Shown piece after piece: positions 50,293 through 60,896 of a stretch of DNA of 64,000 bases. A program made the position numbers and the translations under genes. The stretch spans positions 118,681 through 182,680 of the forward strand of contig MNCI01035196.1 in the NCBI GenBank assembly GCA_015680685.1. The letters run 5' to 3'. The stretch is from Gnetum montanum (taxonomy: Eukaryota; Streptophyta; Gnetopsida; Gnetales; Gnetaceae). The notes under the pieces were generated by a model. That model ran no database searches. It worked only from the letters and a program-made list of their open reading frames with translations, and was not told where the DNA came from. Position 1 is the first letter of the stretch. Every line of letters starts with the position of its first letter.

Positions 50293-51000
50293 ACCCCACT
50301 CAAAGGTTTCTTTGACCATTAGGCTCCTCCCTTTGTGTGTTTGGAGCAATTATTTTGGGCTTTTGGTCTTCATTAGTCATTTTGTCTTCTTTGAATTTTT
50401 CTCCCTCCATTTTTTTGGGTGAAACATTCATTAGGTTTCTTTGCCAAGACTGATTTTGATATGGTTATCCCATCGAATGAGATGTGTTAAACTCGGTTGA
50501 CTTAATGGTTTTACCATTGAATGAGATGTGTTAAACTTAGTTGACTTAATGTTTTTACCATTGAATGAGATGTGTTACATTCAATATACTTGTAGGTGGA
50601 GTGTAATGAAGGGATGTAATATGGACACCATGCATGACTGTCAAACATAGGTCAACATTTTTGTTCAAGATAAGGAAGGTTATAATTAGGATATGAGGTT
50701 GTGTTTAAGAAAAGGTAATAGGAATAAGATGAAATAATCACTCTTGACACAACAGGACAAACTAACTGAATCTTATGCATTAAGACCACATGGTGACTTG
50801 TTGACAAATGAGTTGCACCTTTGCTATGGCTCCATAGTTCATCCTGCAGGTACAATTTCAAGAGGACAAGAAAACTAGATAAAGAAATCATGTTGTTACA
50901 ATACAATGCATAAGGCCATATATAATAATAAGAAAATCTAGCTACCAAAGGTGACACATGCTTTAAATTTTGATAGTTTGATTTTTGTGCACAAGAGACC
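50293..51000 (-). other. F 3' untranslated region
   Basis: It lies downstream of F integrase. No family frame is visible; short frames such as 50652-51002 have no recognisable content. It contains the 44 bp tandem repeat below. Confidence 0.45.
50471..50585. repeat. 44 bp tandem repeat, about 2.6 copies
   Basis: Units start at 50471, 50515 and 50559 with an exact 44 bp period; each contains GAATGAGATGTGTTA and then TTGACTTAATG. The last unit is partial. The copies are closely similar, hence younger than the surrounding decay. Confidence 0.85.
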
Positions 51001-51004
51001 ATAA

Positions 51005-52140
51005 AGACTTATTTGTTTTTGGCTATCTAGGTCATTGATGTTAGCTATTAGCTCTTGTAGGCTACATGTAGTAAGGCTTTAGATAGGAATGATTGACTAG
51101 ATTAGCCATCTCATTCCCATCCATATCCACTATCTAGAAGGATTCATTATTGTAGACCATAGTGATTGAGAAAGATCATTCCTAGTAAGTTGATAATTTG
51201 TCCACATGCTCATGGATGATATTGGGAACTAGATCCTATTCCATGATCTTGTAATTGGTCAAGTTATGATGACACTATGATTTCTACCTCTCTTGATATC
51301 ACTCAAAATGAGCAAATGTTCACACATGTTTCTCATCCACTAAGTCTAGGTCCATGGTATGTAGCTCCTTGTTCTGTTCATCATTGATGAAGTCTAACAA
51401 GGCTACTCGAAGCGATGGAACCTACAATTCAATAGGTAAAATAACTTCAAAATCATAAACTAGGCTATAATAATTTATAAAAATTATAATACGAGAAGTT
51501 TTTCTATAGACCTAGAGCCCATGGACAAGCTACTCATGCCACTTGTGCTTTCTATTGTTCAACATCTTCTTGAGCAAGTTCATGATAGTCTTGTTTCTTA
51601 CTTCAACTTGTCTATTGGCTTCAGGATATTATGACAATGAGAAGAAGTTCTTAATGCCTAGGCCATGACAAAATTTCTTCATTTCTTGGCTACTAAACTA
51701 TGGTCCACTATCTATGACTATGGTCATAGGTATGCCAAAATGAACTATTATATTAGCAAGTATAAATCCACAAACTTGTTCAGAGATTTTCCTTCTTTGG
51801 AGGATAGCTTCAAACCACTTCATGAAGTATTTTGTTGTAGTGATAATAAAGCTATGACCTATATTTAACTTAGGCATTATAGGTCCAATGATATCCAACC
51901 CCCGCCATTGAAATGACCAAGTTATCTAAGTGGTGTGTAACGTAGTTGGTGGTACATGTATAAGGTTACTATGCCATTGGCACATGTCACAAGTTTTAAC
52001 CTTTTGCAAGTAGTTACTTTCCATATAGGACCAATAATAGACTAACCATCTAAGTTTAGTGGTCATGGATCTAGGTACTATATGTGCCCCATACACACCC
52101 TCGTGTACTTGCTCTAGGACTGTTCAAGCTTTAGTTTTAT
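51005..52140 (-). pseudogene. Integrase of F
   Basis: The zinc-binding domain is at about 52130-51985 (VHEGVYGAH ... CDMCQ). The open piece 51898-51698 holds the first catalytic Asp (MDIIGPI) and the second (IVIDSGP). The Glu motif is seen near 51630 (YPEANRQVEVRNKTI). A basic C-terminal part continues to about 51010. The sequence follows the Tat-type WALDIIGPI ... GHSYIIVATDYFTKWVEA pattern. Stops and shifts break it. Confidence 0.8.
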
Positions 52141-52216
52141 GCAAGAACACTAACAATATGTCACTGTAGGACCATCAACATAATGTGTTATTGCCTACTA
52201 TGATATGCTTCTTTTA

Positions 52217-52930
52217 TCATTTATGTACAATGTTATTTTGATAAGTAGTTATATATTGTAAAGGTTCAACATGCATAAGGTAAAACTTAATATCATCATA
52301 CCACTTCCTTGGAGGAGTAGTATGAACTATGACTATGATGGTTTCCTCAGTGCTCTGCATGATGGGAATGACACAATCAACAGTCAAGGTGGACAACTTG
52401 TTAAACACATTTGGCATCACACTGAAGGCTAGCATTACAGTGACATCAACTATAGTGGTTTAGTTTCAAAGTACATGTTGGATGTTAATGTTTGTAAATT
52501 ACTACATTAAATTCTTCACTAGGTCACAATAAGATTGCAAATGTTTGGCTTTACATTCATAAATCTTAGTTACTTGGTTGACCATAATTTTTGAATCACC
52601 TTTGATCATTAATCATTTTACTCCTAGGTTATGAGCTACCATCATCCCCTTGATTAAACCCTCATCCTTCACTATGTTGTTGGTACATGGAAACTCGAAA
52701 TGATAAGTGAATGGTTGGAAAATGTTATGATGGCAACAAGACTAACCCCATGGGTAGTTGAATCTTTGTTGAAGTGCATGATCACATAATAGTCCTCAAG
52801 AACTTGGCTGATGGTGTTAATGTATTTGTCAAGGAACTTAAGATCAATAGTTGCATGGTCATCAACTAGTAAAAATGTGAGTTGTACAACTATAGCTTGA
52901 TCTTTCACTGATGCTTGGGAAATGTAATAA
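52217..52930 (-). pseudogene. Second (plant-type) RNase H of F
   Basis: MHFNKDSTTHGVSLVAIITF near 52790-52730 matches the FDGSSxxxGxGAGVVLxSP start of the extra RNase H in Tat elements. VKDEGLIKGMMVAHNLGVK, then KGDSKIMVNQVT (about 52660-52540) match EYEALIxGLxLAxxLGI and YGDSxLIINQV. The tail VDVTVMLAFSVM and a WYDDIKFYL segment (52330) precede integrase. This duplicated RNase H is the hallmark of the Tat lineage. It is broken by stops. Confidence 0.8.
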
Positions 52931-52939
52931 AGGTCAAAC

Positions 52940-54500
52940 TCTACTATTATGGCTTTCCATTAGGCTAAATGACTACTCTCATAAATGTTGGTTGTTATGG
53001 CTCTAAGCACATTATCTTTGCAAATTATTTTCACCTGACTCCTAAATAGGTAGTGTCTCCACTTCTTCAATGAGAAGACTAATTTTAGACTATACTTCTC
53101 TACTTTAGTGTATAGTATCTCATAGGAAAATAATGCAAGGCTAAGCTTGTATATTGGAAACTCTACTCCATAATATTATTTTTGATACAATAGGGAGGCT
53201 ATGGATGCATCAAAGATATCAAGGTAAATGTAAAAATATTTATCCTTTTGCGATGGATAGCTCATCGATAGTTGTACCAAATCTTGCTTAAGGTTTTCAA
53301 AGGCCTCTCAGTAATGCATTGTCAAGTGTTGCATGGGTTGTAACTTATTTGTGAGCCTAGCGATAAACCTTGGGATAAATTGCAATATCCCTTGTAGTCT
53401 TTGAAGCTTCTTAAGATTAGTTGGTATTATCAAGTTGGATATGGCTTTAACCTTATCAAGATTGACATGTATCCTTACTTTAGACACTACAAACCCAAGC
53501 ATTATATTGGTTTTAACATCAAAGACATACTTCTTAGGACTAAGCCTAAGGTCATACTTGAGGCATCATTTAAGCATAAGGTCAAGGTCATGAGAATGGT
53601 CTTTGGACACTTTAGACTTAATAGCTATGTCATCGTGTAATCATTAAGCAAACCTAACATGTAGTCACTAATGATATATGTCATGGCTTGTTGGTAGGTT
53701 GATCCTATGTTCTTTAGGCCAAAGAGCATCATGGTATAACAAAAGGTACCCCAAGAGGTCATGAAGGTTGTACTAAATTGATGTTTGGGATTAATCCTAA
53801 TCTAGTTGTATTCCAAGAACCCATCCATAAAGGATAATAGGGCATATCTAGCCATAGTATCAATAAGTTTATTAATACTAGGCAAAGGAAAATCAACTTT
53901 AATGGTTTTCTTATTTAGGTCTTGGAAATATATGCAAATACATATACTTCCATTTTTGTTAGGGACTACCACTATGTTGGACACCCATATTATATAATCA
54001 ATAACTATGATGAAACCAAATTAAAATAGTTTTGTAATTTCATCAAGAATTTCCAAGGCCAAATCTCGTCTAATCTTACAAAATTTCTGCTTAATTGGTC
54101 TAATGCTAGAATCAAGTATGATGTTGTGTTACACTAGGTGTGGATCAAGACCTAGCATATCCTCATATGACTAGGCAAAGGTTGAGCCTATTAGGTTCTA
54201 TTAAGGAACTTACTTTTAATATTTTCTCCTCACCACTATGTATCATGATAGAAACCTCAACTAGAGAGTCTTCAATAATGTTGCTAGCTTCTAGATCAAG
54301 GGTTTTAATTAGGTTTTCAAGACACTATAGAGGTTTCTCTATCAAGGCTATGTGGTCAACAAGAATCTGAGGCTTAAGATCTAGGCAATTAAGGTTAATA
54401 AATTATTAAACATCATCATGAGGCCCACTTAGTTCAAAGGAAAACTAATTTGTCCCCAATTACTCATACTCCAGTCCTACATGTTAACCATAATCACATT
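52940..54500 (-). pseudogene. RT and first RNase H of F
   Basis: The open piece 53984-53802 reads VVVPNKNGSICICIYFQDLNKKTIKVDFPLPSINKL (RT fingers) and ends LLSFMDGFLEYN. The palm active site LHDDIAIKSK is near 53640-53620 with both Asp retained. The connection LGFVVSKVRIHVNLDKVKAI is at 53500-53440. First RNase H remnants lie at about 53260-52990. The pre-RT linker runs to about 54300. Conserved positions agree with the Tat clade. Many stops. Confidence 0.8.
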
Positions 54501-55190
54501 AAGTAGCACCTAGGTAAAGATGAATAAATAATGCCAAAATGATAAAACTATGTAAATACATGTGATTTTTATGCCAAAAGAAAAACAAATGAGGCCAACC
54601 AAGGCTATAAGAGATAGCAATAGACATATAAAATGGAATGAAGACCAACAAAGATCAAACAAGGCCAAAGCAAGGTTAAAGAAAGTTAAAACATAATGAA
54701 AGTATAGAAAAGAATATTAGACATGGTTAACTATTGATACATGTGTTTTAGTTTTAGAAATTAGCAAGCCATGGTTGCTAGTTATAGGCCTTAGTAGGTC
54801 ATGGTTGCCATTTTTAGACCTTAGTAGACCATGGTTGCTAATTTTAGGCCTTAGCATACCATAGTTACATGGTGTCAAATGATGGACAAGGATGATCAAA
54901 CCCCATCATCTAACACTAATCAAAGTCTAAACAATGGTTAACAAAGGCCATAAATAAATGAAGTTATGATGAAACTAAAGTTATGTAGAAGGTGCATGAG
55001 GTCAATTTATGTTAATAATGGTCAAAAAGGCCAAAATAAGTTAAAACAAGGTCAAACCAACCAAGGTGACAAATGTGTGATAAAAGAAGGCTAATAGTAG
55101 TTAAAAGTATTAGATTTTACTAGTTTTAGAACTTAGTAGACCATGGCATGAGGCTACAAGGTTAATATCTAGGTTTGGACACCTATCAAG
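54501..55190 (-). other. Upstream of F pol, no gag recognised
   Basis: Here gag/protease would be expected for F on the minus strand, but I see no capsid, zinc-knuckle or DSG motif. The DNA is rich in GGTCAAA/CAAGGCCAA words and holds the 30 bp tandem repeat. Confidence 0.4.
54751..54868 (-). repeat. 30 bp tandem repeat, about 4 copies
   Basis: Units start at 54761, 54791, 54821 and 54851 (TTAGTAGACCATGGTTGCTA and then ATTTTAGGCC). The period is exactly 30 bp. On the minus strand it reads as a 10-residue repeat (LLRPxxSNHG) within an open frame of 60 codons (54899-54717). A lone related unit lies at about 55133. Confidence 0.85.
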
Positions 55191-57110
55191 GCTTTTTTAA
55201 GGTTTTTTGAGTTAGAAAATCAAGGATTTTTGGGCATCCACACTAGCCAACATGAATGGTATGATCCCTAGCATGGATGGAATGATCAAATGACTTTCTA
55301 GGTTGATCTTGAGTAGTTTTCAACTATTTGTGTCTTGCATAGTCAGTGCAATCAATTGGGAAGGGAAATAGGTCAATTATGGCATTGGTTTCAACCTCTA
55401 GATATTCCCATTAGTGTTTGGAACTTCCACCCACATGGGAGCAACATTAGCCAGTGTGGCCCTAGCATGGCTTCTAAGAAAAAATGGGTTTTGTGGGATT
55501 TAGAGGATCAAAATTGAGGTTCCATGGTCTTTCCAAGGTAGTGTAGGGCCAAAATGATCAATATTGGTCACTTTTGTGGTCAAAATAGGTAGAAATCAAG
55601 TTTTAAGATCATACCCCCTAAAGCCATGTTGGCCAAGATGGATGGGAGGGGTCTCTACATGGATAGCCTAGACTTAGGTTATTACAAGATCAAACATGTT
55701 CAATATGCAACTGAAGCCATGGATTTGTAGTTGTCTACTTCTATAGTGAAGCTTTGAGTACATTTGAGGGGTTTTATGCATGTGGAATTAAGTTGGAAAC
55801 TTCACCCATGTTGGAGCCATGTTGACTAGCATGGCTCTAGTTCCCTCTAGCATGGATACATATAATTTTTTATTTTGGAGTTGCTTCAAAGATAAATCAA
55901 TAAAGCTTTTAGGCTTCTGAGATTGCTAATAATGATACTTAAGGTTCTGGAAAAAATTGGCTACGTTTGATGGTTGTTTAAGGTGTGGCATGGGAGCATT
56001 GTTGTAGAATGGGTGAGGAGGTCTAGTGAGTTTTAGGGATCAAATTGAGGTGATCAATTTAATGTTTTAAGGTTCTAGGCTCTACCAAGGTAGGGTTTTT
56101 TCTTATGGGGGTGTCAAAGTATTACCAAAAGTGGTAGGGAAATTTACCCACATTGGAGACACACTACCTAGCATGGTCAAGCCTTCCTCAACATGAATAC
56201 CTTAAGATATTAACTTTTGGTAAATTTTAATGAGAATTCAACCATGCATGTGAGGTCATAGGATTGTTGATATTAATAGCTAAGGTTTAGGATTGAAAAT
56301 AGTAGTTTTAAAGATATTTTTATGGTTCTTAAGGTCATCCCCCCTTGGAGCAATGTTGAGCCATGTTGGATATCATGGTCCCAATGTGGTGAAAGAGGCA
56401 TAATAACTTTGTGCCATTTTTTACTATTTTTATTAGGTCTTATGGCATCTAGAGGTGCTAGAAAGGTCCTAGGGTTAGTATGGCATAGCTTGGAGTTTTT
56501 TTTATGCATCAATGAGCCCTCCATGGCTTTCCTTGAGGTATCCACACTAGATCCACAGTAGCTAGCATGGGTGATTCCCAACATAGGGATGGAAGTGATC
56601 ATGGAAATTGGTTGGTTTTAGTAATCACTTGGTTGGTGAAGACTCCAACAAGGTTGAGAGGTCAAAACATGTCAATATTTAGGTTATCTTTAGAAATTCA
56701 TGGTTATACCCATTCATCCATGCTAAGGCAATTCTTCCCAACTTAGATGGGATCCTCCCTAGCATTGATCCACGAAAATTCATGCTTTTGACCATTTTTG
56801 GTTAGGTTCAATAAGGTTTTAGAGCTACTATGGTTTCTAGTGTTAATGGCTAAGATTTGACATTAAAATTAACTAATTTATGGTTCTTTATCATCTTTTG
56901 TAGTCATCCCCCTTTAGCCACACTAAGTAGCATGGCCTGGACATGGATGGAGGGGAATCATAGCCTTTTGCCATTTTTGGTCAATTCTATGGTGTTTGAT
57001 GGCTCTATGAGGCTCCAATGAGGTCTTGCAATCATAGGGGTACATTATAGGGCAAGTTAAATGGATGTTTCTACTCTTTATTGGGGTTGTGGGTTTGACC
57101 ATGTCAACTA
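55190..57110. repeat. Degenerate tandem array, unit about 186 bp
   Basis: A recurring block has CCCAC/CCCCC, then GCCATGTTGGCTAGCATGG and a second TAGCATGGATGG. It appears near 55270, 55464, 55657, 55849, 56006, 56191, 56381, 56581, 56761 and 56941, a mean spacing near 186 bp (range about 157-200). Between the blocks, GAGGTCAAAA/TTTTGGTCA and GGTTCTAAGG words recur in the same order. Units are strongly diverged. It lies upstream of F pol on the minus strand. Confidence 0.65.
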
Positions 57111-57672
57111 CAGCTGCTAAAAATGGCAAGGTGGGCAAGGTTGTAAGGTTATCAACCATGAGAGGCTAGGATGCACAATAGATCCATGCTACCCAATGTG
57201 GGTGATGGGGGATAAGGTTAAAAAGTGCTTTTGTGAGTTTCAAAGGGTTCAAACCCTTTCATAGGAGAGGTTTCAAGGGTTGAAGCCCACTTAGCTTGGG
57301 AGGCACATAGTGGGGCCCACCAAAATTTCATATTTTTAAATCTTGGTTGTAACTCCCATCATTTTAGAATTGGTTGGACTTTTCCCCCTTGGAACTACTA
57401 GTGCACCATGAGTTTCAGTGCTTAGATTTGGAAATGGAGGTATGAAGTGGGGTGCCTAGGTTTAAATTAGGTTTTGATGTCTAATTTGCTAAAAAAATCA
57501 AACACACCACTCATTTCTCTCCCATAGTGCATTGATCAAAGCTCTTAATAGAGATATTGCTTTTAGAATTCATCAATCCTCAGCATGGTAGATTTAGGAA
57601 CCCTTGCATGTAGCATTATAACACAAGATCTATGAAATTTCAAAGTTCTTCCTACCATTGGTAGTAAGCACC
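57111..57672. other. Non-coding, unassigned
   Basis: No frame or repeat partner is clear. GGGTTCAAACCC and GGGTTGAAGCCC words (about 57247-57292) occur near the right end of the 186 bp array. It could be leader DNA for the multi-exon model to the right. Confidence 0.3.
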
Positions 57673-60103
57673 ATGAATAAAACAAGGAGTAGTAACAAGA
57701 ACCTAGTCTTGAAAGATGTAGATGTTATAGCTAATGGAATCTCTCACCTCCCATTTCCCATGATTAGGTATGGATCAGTACCTATTACCCCAAGATAGGC
57801 CATTACTAGCCATTTTCATGCATTTTGATCATTTTTCTATTGTTTTTCTAGTCTAGAATATGGACTTTTCTCAAATCTAGACTATTATGGTTCCTAAAAT
57901 TAAATTTTGGCAAAATAATACCCATTATTTGTGGTTTTTATACATTTTCATTGTTTCTTGCTCACTTATTTTTCATTTTATGGGATTTTTAAATTAGGTT
58001 TCTAACAATTTTTATGTGTTTTTTGCTATTTTATGTAAAAGAGCAACACTATATTCAATTTTTTTATTAAGAAAATGACTATGAATTGTTAAATTTTAAG
58101 GTTTTCGATTTTTAGTACTAGGTTTAAGATTTCTAATGGCTATGGTTTGTTTTGATTTGGAGTTTTGGTTAATTCATAATCAATTTTTCATTCACATCAT
58201 ACAATTGTGTTTTTATGCCAGTTTTAGTTTTTCATGGAAGTTCATGAATTTTTTCTAAAAATAGCAAGGTTTTTTCATGTTTTCTAATTTGGTGTATAGG
58301 AATTTATTTAAGGTTTCTAAAAATATTTGAATCACTATATTTGGAGTTACATTTGATTTTTTATGATTTTTCTCATACAGTCATGCAAACTAGTGTTTCA
58401 AGGCTTCAATAGTTTTACCCCTTGGAGATGGGCAATGTTGATACACTGAATGATTTTTCTTGCTAGCTTCCCATGCCCTTGGAGATACTATGGAATGTTA
58501 GAAGGGGCATAAATTTTATTTCATTAATTTTAAAAAAATTTTACTATTTTTTGCCATTGATTTCCTATTGTCATGTTTCTACGTTTCAAGTATTGTTCCA
58601 TAAGTGTTGTTTGAACTTAGGCACTATTTGGCATAATTTTTTGAATGTAGTTCAAGTTTTGGTTACTAATGTAAAAATTTTTATGTTCTATCTATGATGT
58701 CTAAGGGTTTTTTAGTCCATGAGAATGTTGATTTTTGAATTTTCAAAGGAATTTTGACTTAACATCCTAAAGTTTTTATAGTGGCTAGTTTCACCACTAA
58801 CTAGGATGTTTGGTTACAATGTTCTAAGAAATTTTAAGTTCTGTATGTTTGTATGTTATTATTGGTTGTGACTATTTCTATATTTATTTTTTTTAACTTT
58901 TTTCCTAAGTGTTATAATGTAGGGCTTTCCTTAAGTCCATTCTGATTATGCTAGAGCTAGTGGGGATATTGTGCTTCATCAACCTCCCCAAACCTAACAC
59001 TCCTCCCACCAGTATGATCCCAGAGTGGGCTTCCCTAATGATTTAGCTAGAGGCAAGAAAATTCCTTTCCTACCTCCTGCAAAACTTCAGTGTGATGATG
59101 TGGTCACACTTGTCTACATATATGACCAAGATCATAATAGAGACACTACTACCTCACTCATCCAATATGATCATCAAATTCCTAATGGATGACCATGAGA
59201 CATATGTGGAAGGGAAGGTGTATGATATCATAGGCATCCAAGGTACCCATAGGCTATTCCTAATATGGAGCATGTCAAAGTATTCTCACTATAATACTAA
59301 TAATACTCTAATGATGGTGCACCAAGCCCATACATTATTCCAAAATCCTCTTGGTGTAGTGTACCATTTGGCTAGGTGAGTCTGATTGTAACTTATGATT
59401 TGATTTGGTTATATTACTTATACCTATCTTCCTTATAGCATTTTGAGTTTCTAAGATTTCAAATGCTAAACATCTTACAGGTTTAACTTTAGCAAAGAAG
59501 ACTTGGTCAGTAATGACTAAACCTTAGAGGTGGCTCAAACTATGATGGGTGTATTCCCCATGGGTCCTATGATTAACATCATAGTCATTAACCAATTAAA
59601 TGAGTCTTTGATAAATACACCCAAGTCCTTGCCCTAGCATTCAAGAGGTATGTGACCACCAAAATGGCCCATAGTTGGTGGATGGCTCCAAAGCACCTTC
59701 CAACACCAAACATCACTACTAGGACCTCCACAAAACCCTCCCCTAGTAAGAAGAAGAGAGGTAAGAAAATAAAATTTTGGTTAAGTTAACATTTTTATGG
59801 CTATACAATTTTAGGCTATTTTTATTCTAAGTGTTCTAAAGGTTTTAGTCTATTGTTCTTACTATATCTTGGTTATAGATAACACATTTATGCTTTAGCT
59901 AACTAGATATTTTTGTTATCTTGTAGGGGCTTCTAACTCTTCTAGCATCACTTTGACTATTTTCAAATTTGTTGATGAAACCCTTGTACTAAAATTCAAT
60001 GAGGTGGAATCATCGAATTGTTGGTTTAGGGGACAAGCACACAAAAATGTTCAAGTTTGCATTACTCATGTAGGCTATTGTGTTGAGATCACTAGGAATC
60101 TTT
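57673..60103 (+). pseudogene. Candidate four-exon ORF, truncated
   Basis: Exon 1 is 57673-57767 (ATG, 31 codons) with donor AG/GTATGG. Exon 2 is 58923-59375 with donor AG/GTGAGT; its frame carries one TAG, and 59092-59375 is open. Exon 3 is 59481-59760 with acceptor TTACAG and donor GAG/GTAAGA. Exon 4 runs from 59927 (acceptor CTTGTAG) and stays open to a TAG near 60103. Introns of 1155, 105 and 166 bp are all GT-AG. Phases agree at all three junctions if one frameshift is allowed inside exon 3. A Lys/Ser/Thr-rich exon 3 end (PSPSKKKR) is seen. No known domain was recognised. It may be a host gene fragment, an intron-bearing transposon ORF, or an antisense extra ORF of a Tat element. The model is eye-built. 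Confidence 0.4.
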
Positions 60104-60896
60104 AGGGCCTTTGAAAAATGGGATTCAAGGTACCCTTGATAGTTCTGTAGATCACCAAGGGACTTAGAGGAGGATAAACAAGATTGTAAAAATAAAAATG
60201 CAAAGATTACAAATTTGGAAAAATTGAAAGTAAATGAAAATTTCACACAAAACCAAAAACCTTAAACTTTATTAAAAATAATAAATAACGAGTTTGAGAA
60301 ATCTGTACAAGAATGTGCCTAGGGTAGCAAGGAGGTTCACTTTGGTGGGGGGCTTAGAATTTGTTGTTCCACAATCTGGATGCTCCACAACTCCCAATGA
60401 TTTCAAATTTTTGCTACTCCTTGCACCAGATCATCAATGTTGGGTGTTACAAGGGGTGTAACAATGACTATGTGAGGTATAAATTTCTATGGGAGGGGAG
60501 AAATTATCCAAAGAGGGGGTTCCACAATGGGGATTCAAGAGGCTTTGTGTGTGTTTAGAACTCTTGAATGCAAAAAGTGCTTGCTAAAAATGCCCAATTT
60601 TGTGAGTGCCTAGGGTGTCCAACCTTGAAATGGTATTTGGGGTTGGTTTATATAAGGTTTTGGGCTTCATTTTTGCTAAAAATTGGGTATATTTAGCTAC
60701 AAAGTTTGGCTATGTTTTAGGTGGGTTAGGTTCCAAAATATTGGAGTTTCCATATATAGTAAGTGCCAAACCCCCATCACCATTTTGTTTACTATAAATA
60801 GTAATGGGGGATGGCATCCATGCTGGGGGGATGGCATCCATGTTAGGGGGATAGCCTAATTCTCATTTGGCCTATATGCATTATAGCATTATAATA
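60104..60896 (-). mobile_element. Truncated LTR of family K (copy R)
   Basis: Its R/U5 part (60104-60350) aligns in the same direction with 35560-35830; both share GTAGATCACC-AAGGACTTA, then an A-rich stretch and AACTTTATT. The TATA box is near 60655 (TATATAA on minus). The distal U3 is missing because the LTR at 60897 begins there. It lacks a recognisable 3' end and primer site, so whether it is the 5' LTR of F is open. Confidence 0.55.
60806..60855. repeat. 20 bp tandem repeat in LTR R
   Basis: GGGGGATGGCATCCATGCTG-type units start at 60806 and 60826, with a partial unit at 60846; the period is 20 bp. It lies just upstream of the K promoter on the minus strand. Confidence 0.8.

Noticed and set aside
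56322-56602. Frames on both strands within the 186 bp array
   Set aside because: They follow the repeat unit, show no domain, and the two strands are open by chance.
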